A stretch of DNA of 64,000 bases, taken from NCBI GenBank assembly GCA_963700885.1, contig CAVOZJ010000034.1:47242-111241 (forward strand), written 5' to 3'. Position numbers and translations under genes: made by a program. The DNA is from Anderseniella sp963700885 (GTDB taxonomy: Bacteria > Pseudomonadota > Alphaproteobacteria > Rhizobiales > Aestuariivirgaceae). Positions within the stretch are counted from its first letter, which is position 1. Each line of letters begins with the position of its first letter. Positions 1 to 8,663 of this stretch are shown piece by piece. The notes beneath the pieces are model-generated. The model had not been told where the DNA came from and did not search any database. It saw only the letters and a program-made list of their open reading frames with translations.

Positions 1-683
1 CGATAAAAACCTGCCGTCTGATGGGGGTTCTCGCCATAGCGCAGTTGCTGCACCAGAGATCCACCCAGTGCGCGAAAAGGAGCCAGGCTTTCGCCTGTCT
101 CCTGCAACAGCCAGGTGCTGACAATTGAGTCATATGCAGCTGTGCGGGCAAACGCCTTTGCAGCCAGTCTGGTTCGCGTTTCTTGCAGGGTGGCTCCCGA
201 ATGGGCGCGCATTTCCTCGATAATCAGGGTATAATCTGCCGGATCGACTACCGTGGTGACATCGTGGTGGTTCTTTGCGGCGGCCCTGGTCATTGCCGGT
301 CCGCCGATGTCTATATTCTCGACCAGCTCGTCATAACTGCCGCCACCGGCCAGGGTCTGTTCAAACGGATACAGGTTCACTGCCAGTAGATCGATGGCAG
401 CTATGCCGTGTTCTCGCATTGCTGCCTGGTGATCGGGGTTTGAACGGACGGCCAGCAAGCCACCGTGAACTTTCGGGTGCAGGGTTTTTACCCGACCATC
501 CATGATTTCCGGAAACCCGGTCCACCCGGAGATGTCAGTGACCTTCAGCCCGGCCTCCTGCAGCGCACGTGCTGTGCCGCCGGTTGAAATCAGTTCAACA
601 CCAAGGCTTGCCAGACCGGCAGCAAACTCAACAAGTCCCGTTTTGTCGGAAACCGACAGCAGGGCGCGACGAATAGCGCTCAT
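1..683 (-). CDS. purH: Bifunctional AICAR formyltransferase / IMP cyclohydrolase, N-terminal part (runs off window)
   Basis: PurH catalyses the last two steps of purine synthesis, AICAR formylation and IMP ring closure, in the cytoplasm. Only about 227 N-terminal residues are present; the gene continues past position 1. The visible part is the MGS-like IMP cyclohydrolase domain: the protein starts MSAIRRALLSVSDKTGL, followed by the family signatures STGGTA, KTLHPKVHGG and NLYPFE, and later LRYGENPHQ, which begins the formyltransferase half. The ATG at 683 fits the family N-terminus. It lies downstream of the heparinase-like gene on the same strand (122-bp gap), the usual alphaproteobacterial order. 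Confidence 0.96.
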   Translation of the reverse strand, partial: MSAIRRALLSVSDKTGLVEFAAGLASLGVELISTGGTARALQEAGLKVTDISGWTGFPEIMDGRVKTLHPKVHGGLLAVRSNPDHQAAMREHGIAAIDLLAVNLYPFEQTLAGGGSYDELVENIDIGGPAMTRAAAKNHHDVTTVVDPADYTLIIEEMRAHSGATLQETRTRLAAKAFARTAAYDSIVSTWLLQETGESLAPFRALGGSLVQQLRYGENPHQTAGFY

Positions 684-805
684 CGGCCAACCTCTCCATT
701 GCCAATTGCCAGATCAGGATGATTTTGACTCCAACAAGTGGGTCAGTAATTGCTGCGGGAGGTATTAACACGAAGGCAGCATTTGCTGAACAGGAAGAAG
801 ATCAG

Positions 806-2560
806 TTATCCCGCGTTCAGTGGCAATTCCGGCGCACACTGAATTTTCAGGGGCCGGGGCTTCGAGGCATTCCTGATGCGCTTGAAGGCCCACACTATGC
901 GCTCCGGCCTTCCGGCCACTCCGGAAATTACAATCTGTTCGGTAGGCCGGGGAGACTTGCTGTCTGGAAGATACACGCTTGTTTCAAGCGAAAGTATGCC
1001 ACCGCGTGCTGAAAACCGCCAGCCAACCTTGTTCGGCAGTACCAGCATGATACTTGCACCGTCTCGGGACAAGGTTGCCTTTACTGACGGGTGGAGGTGA
1101 AAGCGAATGGCAAATTCCGGGCCAAAGGCAGCGGCACTGGCCGGGGAAGCAGCGACCATGCGATCTGCGCCACGCAAATCTGTACCGCTTGCATCCAGGA
1201 ACAGCTGCCGTTCGTGTGCCAGGCCGAATATCCTTGCATAGGCTGAGTGGCGAGCAGAAATGATGCTGCCGTGGTCCTCGCTGCGGATTTCTGCCTCGAC
1301 ATCTCCATTGGTGATCAGGGCGGGCGTATTGAACAGGCGGGCGGTGAAGAAATTGTCTATCACGGTGCTGGTATCAAGCTCACCAAGCGTCATTGTGGAA
1401 TGGGCACACGTATGCCTGGACGCTGTGCGCCAGCGTGCATCAGCTCCCTGCCGGCTGCCGCAATTAACAACAATGCGGTGGGCTCCGTCACACAATTCAA
1501 ATGACAGGGGCGAACAGGCCGCTGCCGGATTGCGTCCCGGGGCCGGTGGCATGCCGGTGTCCATTACAATCGACGCTGCGCCCTGGACAATGCGGCAGTA
1601 GCCGGACTGCGGAGCAATGCCAAGGGGGCGTCCGCGGACCAGGTCCCTGTCGAGAACGGCCTTGATGCTGCCTGCGCTGGTTGCGGCAACACCATTGAAC
1701 ACCGCGAGGCCCCCGTCACTGTGCGTCAGCAGCCGCAACATCGGCAACATACGCTCAAGAGCGGCATTCATGGGTCCGGGTATTTCAAGCAATGCGTTGT
1801 TGAGCGCATCGCGCAGCGGAATGAGCAGCACCAGAAGGTCTACCAGCGTCTGTCCGTTACGCGATACATGACCCCCATCGGGCAGGATCTGCTGATCGAG
1901 CTCATACGACAATCGGCCAAGTGCGGTCTTTTGAAGACCTTCCAGACCGGTTGTTCCATATGTGGTGTAGACCATGGCAATCGCGGACATAAGCCGATTG
2001 GCCGGCAGGAAATGATTGATACCGCGACGGTTCAGCAGCCGGGTTTGCCGGGTAAGGCTGTACAAAAAGGCAGCTTCAAATCCACGACTGGCACCGTGAA
2101 GCAGGAAGGGTGCGCACTGGATCCAGTTGATCAGGCGGGCAGCCAGCGTCTGGGGCTGACGGGCGCTGGTACTGCGGTAGACTTTCAGTTCCAGCCATTC
2201 GGCTACAATGCCGCGCGCAAAAATCCTGTACAATTGCGTATTGCCAGCCTGAAGGTCATGCAGCCAGCCAAAACCATGCAGCGCATGGTCAAATGCCGGT
2301 GGGCGGGCAACCGGCAGCTCGAAAATTGACGTGCCGGCCAGGACAGCCCTGCATCCGCCCAGCTCAAAAACACCGCGGTACAAACCCGGCGCCCGGGATG
2401 CATTGCCCTTGATGATGGAAGCCAGTGGCAGTCCCAGGCCAGTACAACGCGACATCGACAGGCTGGGCAGTTGCGGCGAAGTTGCCCGGGCAATCCGGTT
2501 GACCAGTTGTTTGCCGCTCAGACTGGCAAGTCCGGTCAGGACTGTTGATGCGGAATTCAT
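806..2560 (-). CDS. Heparinase II/III family protein
   Basis: About 584 residues, resembling the heparinase II/III-like proteins found next to rsmB and purH in many Alphaproteobacteria. The N-terminal half is helical (toroid-like, Trp- and Leu-rich). The C-terminal half, from about residue 320, has the beta-rich heparinase II/III-like domain, including SFELCDGAHRIVVNCGS. Family members are polysaccharide lyases, but the substrate of this chromosomal subfamily is not established and may be a cell-envelope glycan. I chose ATG 2560; an in-frame GTG at 2593 would add 11 residues and neither has a clear Shine-Dalgarno. It lies between rsmB and purH on the same strand, so co-transcription is likely. 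Confidence 0.85.
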   Translation of the reverse strand: MNSASTVLTGLASLSGKQLVNRIARATSPQLPSLSMSRCTGLGLPLASIIKGNASRAPGLYRGVFELGGCRAVLAGTSIFELPVARPPAFDHALHGFGWLHDLQAGNTQLYRIFARGIVAEWLELKVYRSTSARQPQTLAARLINWIQCAPFLLHGASRGFEAAFLYSLTRQTRLLNRRGINHFLPANRLMSAIAMVYTTYGTTGLEGLQKTALGRLSYELDQQILPDGGHVSRNGQTLVDLLVLLIPLRDALNNALLEIPGPMNAALERMLPMLRLLTHSDGGLAVFNGVAATSAGSIKAVLDRDLVRGRPLGIAPQSGYCRIVQGAASIVMDTGMPPAPGRNPAAACSPLSFELCDGAHRIVVNCGSRQGADARWRTASRHTCAHSTMTLGELDTSTVIDNFFTARLFNTPALITNGDVEAEIRSEDHGSIISARHSAYARIFGLAHERQLFLDASGTDLRGADRMVAASPASAAAFGPEFAIRFHLHPSVKATLSRDGASIMLVLPNKVGWRFSARGGILSLETSVYLPDSKSPRPTEQIVISGVAGRPERIVWAFKRIRNASKPRPLKIQCAPELPLNAG

Positions 2561-2689
2561 GGTTTTGCGGTCGCGGTTTTCCGGGTTGAGCACATGCCTG
2601 CCAGGTTGCCACGTGGTGCGGCAAGAACCTGCTGGAGGTCAACGCCCATTCAAACCCAAAGATCGTTAACGAATTGATAACAAGTTGTA

Positions 2690-4039
2690 TCAGTTTGCGT
2701 ACCTGGTCATGCGTGCGGCAAAAAAGCCGTCCATTCCGGTGCTGCCTGCAATCCGGTAGTGCGGCAAGGTTCTCAAGTCACCTGCCTTGCTGATGAATTC
2801 ACCCGGTATCCGGTTCTCGCCGGGAGTAACCGGATTTCGTGCGAAATTTTCCCGTTCGTTCAGGAATGCGGATATCTGCTTGGGGCCCTCGTCGGCCAAT
2901 AGTGAACAAACGGCGTAGATCAGCGTGCCGCCGGGTTTCAACAAGGCGGCGGCCTTGCGCAGCAGCTTGCGCTGCAGTGCGATGAGCTGCCTGACTTCGT
3001 CGTTGCCGCGCACGTAGGGCATATCGGGATGCCGGCGAACCGTTCCGGTAGCCGAACACGGAGCGTCGAGCACGATGACGTCAAAAAGCCCGTCAGGTTC
3101 AAACTCCAGTGCATCAGCGGCTATACAATTGGCCTGGAGCCTGGTCCGGTCGAGATTCTCGTTGACCCTGGCAAGGCGGGCCTGCGAAATGTCCAGCGCC
3201 GTCACGGTCGCGCCGGCAGCGCACAATTGCAGTGTCTTGCCGCCGGGAGCGCTGCACATGTCGAGCGCGGTGCTGCCGTTCAGATCTCCCAGCAACAGGA
3301 CGGGCAATGACGCGGCGAAATCCTGCACCCACCAGTTGCCATCTGCAAATCCCGGCAGGTCGGGTGTGGCCGGGTGAGGACTGTCAAGCCGTATTGTTCC
3401 AGTGGGCAGCCTTGTTCCCAGCGGCAGCAGTTCTACACTGGCCCGGCTGTTCCGGATGCTCAGATCGAGCGCGGCCCTTTCGGTATGGGCATCAGCAATA
3501 TGGGCTGCTGTCTCAGGTCCGTAATCTGCCCGCAGTCTGGTGTGCAGCCATTTGGGCAAATTGCAAACGGCCGAAGGCAATGAGGTCAGTATGGTTTCAC
3601 GATCACGGCTGATGTTGCGCAGCACCGCGTTGATCAAACCCCTGAGCCGGTGGGCTTTTTTATCACCTGCGGCAAGTGCGACACTCGTCGAGATTGCAGC
3701 GTGCGGTTCGGTTTCCATGAACAGCAACTGGGCTGCGCCGCACAAAAGAATTACCCGCGCCTTGCCGGTACGGGCACGCAGTTTCTGTTCGACATAGTTT
3801 TCAAGGACCGCCTCGATCTGTCCCTTGCGGCGCAGTGCCGTTGCGGCCAGTGCATGGGCAAAGGCGCGGTCGCGCGGGTCATCGACGTCAGCCAAGCTGT
3901 CTGCTAGCGCATCTTCCAGGAAGCGCTTTTCATACAACACCAGCGCAACGGCATTCACTGCTGCCTGGCGCAGGCCGAGACCTTCGATCTTGTCAGGAGG
4001 CGGCGTGAACCTGCGGGCCCGTTGCTTCTTCAACCCCAA
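2690..4039 (-). CDS. rsmB: 16S rRNA (cytosine(967)-C(5))-methyltransferase RsmB
   Basis: 449 residues. The N-terminal NusB-like RNA-binding domain (about 20-150) is followed by a Rossmann methyltransferase domain. SAM motif I is SAPGGKT (263-269). Motif IV is DAPCSATG with Cys328 and motif VI is YAVCSL with Cys378, the two-cysteine signature of RNA m5C methyltransferases. It methylates C967 of 16S rRNA. The start is TTG at 4039 inside the last codons of htpX (10-bp overlap), so translational coupling to htpX is likely. No ATG lies close by in frame, so the exact start is less certain than the identity. Confidence 0.93.
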   Translation of the reverse strand: MGLKKQRARRFTPPPDKIEGLGLRQAAVNAVALVLYEKRFLEDALADSLADVDDPRDRAFAHALAATALRRKGQIEAVLENYVEQKLRARTGKARVILLCGAAQLLFMETEPHAAISTSVALAAGDKKAHRLRGLINAVLRNISRDRETILTSLPSAVCNLPKWLHTRLRADYGPETAAHIADAHTERAALDLSIRNSRASVELLPLGTRLPTGTIRLDSPHPATPDLPGFADGNWWVQDFAASLPVLLLGDLNGSTALDMCSAPGGKTLQLCAAGATVTALDISQARLARVNENLDRTRLQANCIAADALEFEPDGLFDVIVLDAPCSATGTVRRHPDMPYVRGNDEVRQLIALQRKLLRKAAALLKPGGTLIYAVCSLLADEGPKQISAFLNERENFARNPVTPGENRIPGEFISKAGDLRTLPHYRIAGSTGMDGFFAARMTRYAN

Positions 4040-4986
4040 GGACCAGCCGACCTTTTGCGGGAGGCAGAACCGCGGCCAGCTCTTGACCAGGGGCCGGAAG
4101 GCGCGGCCTGACCGGAAATGGAATTGTCGCCGGAATAGCCGGCGCCGGGCGGCAGGGACATTTGCTCGAGCGCCTCTATGCGGTTTTGCGTATTCGGGTG
4201 GGTTGAGAACAAATTGTCCATCCGCGCCCCTGACAGCGGATTGATGATGAACATGTGGGCCGTGGCAGGATTTGCTTCGGCAGGTTCATTTTCAATCCGT
4301 TCGGCGCCCGAGGCGATCTTGCGCAGCGCGTCAGCCAGTGCCAATGGCTTGCCGCAGATTTCAGCGCCGCGCCGGTCGGCAGCATATTCACGCGTCCTGC
4401 TGATGGCCATCTGCACCAGCATCGCGGCTATAGGCGCCAGCATCATCATGGCAATTGTTCCAATCAGGCCCAGCGGGTTATTGCGGTCACGTCCGCCGAA
4501 GAACATGGCGAAGTTGGCCAGCATTGAAATGGCGCCGGCAATTGTTGCTGTCACGGTCATGATCAGGGTGTCGTGGTTCTGGATATGGGCCAGTTCATGG
4601 GCCATGACGCCTTCAATCTCATCATGATTGAGCTGCTGCAGCAGGCCGGTGGTAGCGGCCACGGCCGCGTTTTCCGGGTTGCGTCCGGTTGCAAACGCAT
4701 TGGGTTGCGGGTTGTCCATCACAAAGACTTTTGGCATCGGCAGACCGGCCTTGCCGGCGAGTTGCGCAATCATGGCATACAGTTCGCGATGCCGTGTCTC
4801 GCTTGCGGGTTCGGCGCCGTACATCGACAGAACCATTTTGTCGGAATTCCAGTAGGCATACACATTGGTACCTGCTGCAAACAGCAAGGCGATCACCATG
4901 CCGGTTTGCCCGCCAAGCAAGAAACCGATGCCGATAAACAGGGCCGTCATGCCTGCCAGTAACACGGCTGTTTTCATATAGTTCAT
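4030..4986 (-). CDS. htpX: Membrane zinc metalloprotease HtpX
   Basis: 318 residues, M48 family, inner-membrane protease of the envelope stress and membrane-protein quality-control network. Two hydrophobic N-terminal segments (about 5-45) precede the zinc motif HELAH (130-134). A second hydrophobic pair spans about 140-195, and the third-ligand region is REYAADRRGAE. The extended Ala/Gly/Pro/Ser-rich tail after about residue 285 is variable in the family. ATG 4986 is preceded by AGGTG at suitable spacing. It heads the htpX-rsmB-heparinase-purH group. Confidence 0.94.
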   Translation of the reverse strand: MNYMKTAVLLAGMTALFIGIGFLLGGQTGMVIALLFAAGTNVYAYWNSDKMVLSMYGAEPASETRHRELYAMIAQLAGKAGLPMPKVFVMDNPQPNAFATGRNPENAAVAATTGLLQQLNHDEIEGVMAHELAHIQNHDTLIMTVTATIAGAISMLANFAMFFGGRDRNNPLGLIGTIAMMMLAPIAAMLVQMAISRTREYAADRRGAEICGKPLALADALRKIASGAERIENEPAEANPATAHMFIINPLSGARMDNLFSTHPNTQNRIEALEQMSLPPGAGYSGDNSISGQAAPSGPWSRAGRGSASRKRSAGPWG

Positions 4987-5101
4987 GATAGCACCTGAAA
5001 CTGCGTACGGGCCCTATGCGGGCACGGCGCCACATTGCCAACGGGTTGTAATGCGCAGTATATGTTTTCTCAAGTCCAACTATTCAATACAAGGCACACA
5101 A

Positions 5102-5287
5102 ATGCCGGATCAGCCACCGGAGAAACCTCCACTCAGCGACGCTGCCAGTCGTGCGCTTGCAGAAGCCGCAAAAAGACGCCGGCAGGCAGCACCCGCGGTG
5201 CTTCCTGTCGAGGACGGCGGACGCAACGGGCCAGAACCCACCCGGTTTGGCGACTGGGAGAAAAACGGCATTACAAGCGATTTCTAG
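5102..5287 (+). CDS. SDHAF4-like DUF1674 protein
   Basis: A 61-residue protein starting MPDQPPEKPPLSDAAS and ending in the family signature PTRFGDWEKNGITSDF. This C-terminal pattern (GP-PTR-GDWE-G---DF) is characteristic of DUF1674, the bacterial counterpart of mitochondrial SDHAF4, which assists flavination and assembly of succinate dehydrogenase subunit A. The middle is basic (AAKRRRQAA). The ATG at 5102 has AAGG about 8 bases upstream. An upstream in-frame ATG exists but adds sequence unlike the family. The gene is 90 bp before argG; no sdh genes are in the window, so the role is inferred from family only. Confidence 0.85.
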   Translation: MPDQPPEKPPLSDAASRALAEAAKRRRQAAPAVLPVEDGGRNGPEPTRFGDWEKNGITSDF

Positions 5288-5377
5288 CAACCCGGGACGG
5301 AGTGCCTCTTGCAGGCTTGCAGCAACATGGGCTAGGTCCCGCCCAGCTTTCAGCAAATTCGACAGGAGAGAATTCAA

Positions 5378-6601
5378 ATGGGCAGCAATGGCTCGGTCAG
5401 GAAAGTTGTGCTGGCGTATTCCGGTGGCCTGGATACATCCATCATACTGAAGTGGCTGGAGAGCGAACTGGGCGCCGAAGTAGTGACCTTCACCGCTGAT
5501 CTTGGCCAGGGCGAGGAACTCGAGCCTGCCCGGAAGAAGGCCGAGATGCTCGGCGTCAAGCAAATCTTTATTGACGATCTGCGCGAAGAATTTGTCCGTG
5601 ACTTCGTGTTTCCGATGTTTCGCGCCAACGCCGTGTATGAGGGAACCTATCTTCTCGGCACCTCCATTGCCCGGCCGCTGATTGCCAAACGGCTGGTGGA
5701 AATCGCTGCGCAAACCGGTGCCGATGCGATTGCGCACGGCGCGACCGGCAAGGGCAATGACCAGGTAAGGTTCGAGCTTGCGGCGTACGCCCTAAACCCG
5801 GATATCAAGATCATTGCGCCATGGCGTGACTGGTCGTTCAAGTCCCGCACCGACCTGATCAATTTCGCCCAGTTGCATCAAATTCCCGTGCCGAAGGACA
5901 AGCAGGGCGAAGCACCGTTCTCGGTGGACGCCAACCTGCTGCACTCCTCGTCCGAGGGCAAGGTGTTAGAAGACCCGGACGTGGAACCGCCGGCCTATGT
6001 GTTCCAGCGTACGGTCAGTCCCGAGGACGCACCCGACGCCGCAACCGTCATCGAGATCGGGTTCATGAACGGTGATGCAGTTTCCATCGATGGCAGGGCA
6101 CTGTCGCCGGCAACTGTGCTGGCAACACTGAATGACCTTGGCCGCGACAACGGAATTGGCCGGCTGGACCTGGTTGAGAACCGGTTTGTGGGCATGAAGT
6201 CGCGCGGTATCTATGAAACACCGGGCGGCACAATCCTGCTGGCTGCACACCGGGCGATGGAATCCATCACTGTGGACCGGGAGGCGGCTCACCTGAAGGA
6301 CAGCCTGATGCCGCAGTATGCGAAGATGATCTACAACGGTTTCTGGTTTGCGCCGGAGCGCGAAATGCTTCAGGCGCTGATTGACAAGAGCCAGGAACAT
6401 GTCGAAGGCACGGTCCGGCTCAAACTGTACAAGGGCAATGTCACGGTTGTTGGCCGCAGCTCACCCAAGTCACTTTATTCGAATGAACTGGTGACGTTTG
6501 AAGATGATCGCGGTGCTTATGACCAGAAGGACGCGGAAGGCTTTATCCGGCTCAATGCGCTGCGTCTGCGCACCCTTGCGGCGCGCAAGCGAAACAGCTA
6601 G
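5378..6601 (+). CDS. argG: Argininosuccinate synthase
   Basis: 407 residues, full length for the family. It condenses citrulline and aspartate with ATP cleavage to argininosuccinate in arginine biosynthesis (cytoplasm). The N-terminal PP-loop ATP pyrophosphatase motif AYSGGLDTS is at about 13-21. Other family signatures include AHGATGKGNDQVRFE and GRSSPKSLY. The ATG has a clear AGGAGA box 8 bases upstream. It stands alone, with no other arg genes nearby. Confidence 0.97.
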   Translation: MGSNGSVRKVVLAYSGGLDTSIILKWLESELGAEVVTFTADLGQGEELEPARKKAEMLGVKQIFIDDLREEFVRDFVFPMFRANAVYEGTYLLGTSIARPLIAKRLVEIAAQTGADAIAHGATGKGNDQVRFELAAYALNPDIKIIAPWRDWSFKSRTDLINFAQLHQIPVPKDKQGEAPFSVDANLLHSSSEGKVLEDPDVEPPAYVFQRTVSPEDAPDAATVIEIGFMNGDAVSIDGRALSPATVLATLNDLGRDNGIGRLDLVENRFVGMKSRGIYETPGGTILLAAHRAMESITVDREAAHLKDSLMPQYAKMIYNGFWFAPEREMLQALIDKSQEHVEGTVRLKLYKGNVTVVGRSSPKSLYSNELVTFEDDRGAYDQKDAEGFIRLNALRLRTLAARKRNS

Positions 6602-6818
6602 CTGCGGTCTGCAGCGCTTCGCAATCTCGCAAGGTTGTGACAACGGTGCAGTCCCGTTCCGTGCAATATTACAGTGAGCATGACCGGACTCGTGGTCATC
6701 CCGACGTCTCGCGTCTTGTTGGCAATGCCGGCATGGGCACGGCAGCCTGATCGCGAGCAACGCCGCAGGGCGTGGCAAGACACACCCTGTTTACCGGCTT
6801 GCCAAGGAGTAGTGAGCA

Positions 6819-7736
6819 GTGTTGGACAGAAGAAAGTTTGTGCAGACGTCTTTGGCCACGATGCTGACCGGCCCGGCGTCCGGCAGGTTGCTTGCAGCCG
6901 CAGCCTCAGCTCCCGGCGGCAGAACAATACCTTCCACCGGGGAGGTTGTGCCGTGCGTCGGTCTCGGGACCTGGATTACCTTCAACGTTGGCGATGATCC
7001 TCGACTACTCGACCAGTGCACCAGTGTCATGAAGGCTTTCCTTGATGGCGGTGGCCGTGTGATAGACAGTTCACCCATGTACGGCTCGTCGCAGGCGACA
7101 ATCGGCCATGGCCTTGCAAGGCTCTCGGCAAGCGATGCGGTATTTGCAGCAGACAAGGTGTGGACGCCCGACGAGGACGGCGGTGCGCACCAGATCGAAA
7201 GTTCCAGGCAGGCCTGGAATGTGGCCGGTTTCCAGCTGATGCAGGTGCACAATCTGCTGGCATGGCGCGCGCATCTTGAGATGTTGTTCAGCCTCAGGGC
7301 TGAAGGCCGCCTGAAATATGCAGGCGTGACCACATCACACGGACGCAGGCATCGAGAGCTGGAAGAGATCATGACGAGCCAGCCTCTGGATTTCGTACAG
7401 CTCACCTACAATGTTGTTGACCGGCAGGCGGAAAGCAGGTTGCTACCGCTTGCACGCGAGCGCGGCATCGCCGTCATTGTAAATCGCCCGTTTCAACGGG
7501 GCCAGCTGGTGCGGGCTATGCAAAGGCATCCCCTGCCTGACTGGGCCAGCGAGGTTTCTGCCAGCAGCTGGGCGCAACTGCTGTTGCGTTTCATCGTGTC
7601 TCAGCCGGCCGTGACCTGCGCCATTCCGGCCACCACCCGGGTCGATCATGTCCGCGAAAATCTTCGGGCGGGATCAGAACCGCCACTGGATGACACGACG
7701 CGTCAACGCCTGATTGATTACATCCAGACGCTGTGA
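6819..7736 (+). CDS. Tat-exported aldo/keto reductase
   Basis: 305 residues from a GTG start with AAGGAG 9 bases upstream. The N-terminus carries a twin-arginine export signal (DRRKFVQTSLATML, then a hydrophobic stretch and an Ala-rich cleavage region), so the enzyme should fold in the cytoplasm and act in the periplasm. The mature part has aldo/keto reductase features: VGLGTW, the catalytic-Asp/Tyr region VIDSSPMYGSS, and C-terminal NRPFQRG. Substrate unknown. Periplasmic members of this superfamily are uncommon because NADPH is cytoplasmic. The stop overlaps the start of the next gene (TGATG), so the two are probably translationally coupled. Confidence 0.85.
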   Translation: MLDRRKFVQTSLATMLTGPASGRLLAAAASAPGGRTIPSTGEVVPCVGLGTWITFNVGDDPRLLDQCTSVMKAFLDGGGRVIDSSPMYGSSQATIGHGLARLSASDAVFAADKVWTPDEDGGAHQIESSRQAWNVAGFQLMQVHNLLAWRAHLEMLFSLRAEGRLKYAGVTTSHGRRHRELEEIMTSQPLDFVQLTYNVVDRQAESRLLPLARERGIAVIVNRPFQRGQLVRAMQRHPLPDWASEVSASSWAQLLLRFIVSQPAVTCAIPATTRVDHVRENLRAGSEPPLDDTTRQRLIDYIQTL

Positions 7737-8431
7737 TGGATAGCTTGGTGAGCTATGACCTGTCTGACCTGCTCATGTTCTCGCCGCAGGTGTATTACAG
7801 GCAGATCGAGCTTGCCAATCAGGATGTCTGGCCGGCGCAATTGATTGCTGTCGCCTGTGGTGTGCTGCTTGCGCTGTGTATCAGCTTTCCTACGGCGCTA
7901 CGCAACAGGGTTGCCGCGGCGGTGCTGGCGATTGCCTGGCTTTGCAGTGGTTCGGCATTCATTGCCTCCCGGTTTGCGGACATACACATCGGGGGGTCAT
8001 ATGCCGTTGCCGTATTCTTCATACAGGCTGCGGCGTTGACAGCGTGCGCCGTAACAAAAAGCGGGTTAGGCGCTGGCAACCGATCAAGAGGCCTGGACAG
8101 AATCGTCGCGACAGTGGTTGCAGCAGTGGTCTTCGTGTATCCGTTTCTGGCACTGATTTCAGGCAGACCTTTTGCCAGCGCGGAAGTATTTGGCGTTGCA
8201 GCCGACCCAACCGCGCTGGTCACTCTGCTGGTCATCAGCGGCACAGTCAGTGGCTGGCGGCTATTGCTCGCGGCGGCGCCCGTCATCTGGCTGGTTTTTT
8301 CGGTGACGACATTGTGGGCAATGGGGTCCGTGGAAATCTGGTTTGTCCTGCCGGTCCTGATCCTGGCCGTGGTGATGCTGCCACTGCGCCTGTTGAGAAA
8401 ACCTGACAGTTCCACCCGGCGGCCCGGCTGA
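7736..8431 (+). CDS. DUF6064-like polytopic membrane protein
   Basis: 231 residues with about six to seven hydrophobic segments and little else. The N-terminal segment DLLMFSPQVYYRQIELANQD followed by WPAQ resembles DUF6064 membrane proteins, whose function is unknown. I chose ATG 7736, which overlaps the reductase stop codon in TGATG; an in-frame GTG sits one codon upstream. Coupling to the exported reductase suggests the two proteins work together, perhaps as an electron-supplying membrane partner, but that is inference. Confidence 0.75.
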   Translation: MDSLVSYDLSDLLMFSPQVYYRQIELANQDVWPAQLIAVACGVLLALCISFPTALRNRVAAAVLAIAWLCSGSAFIASRFADIHIGGSYAVAVFFIQAAALTACAVTKSGLGAGNRSRGLDRIVATVVAAVVFVYPFLALISGRPFASAEVFGVAADPTALVTLLVISGTVSGWRLLLAAAPVIWLVFSVTTLWAMGSVEIWFVLPVLILAVVMLPLRLLRKPDSSTRRPG

Positions 8432-8663
8432 GTGACTCCATCGCGCGAGCGACCCCGACCCGGACCAGACTTTGTAGTTCAGGTCCGAAAGCTGCTGTTT
8501 GTGAAAGTTGGCACACGCTTCAGGGACAATCGTGATCAACACGATGGCGGAATGCCTGGAGCTGAGCTATGGTTTTTCGCCCGGCAGTCGAAATGGCCCT
8601 GCGGGCCGATTGGCGAACCGGCATTGTCTGGTCCCTGGCAATTCGTTCTCTATCTGGTGGCAG

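Noticed and set aside
183..768. Several short plus-strand open frames
   Set aside because: They are opposite-strand shadows of purH; none has a ribosome site or family motif.
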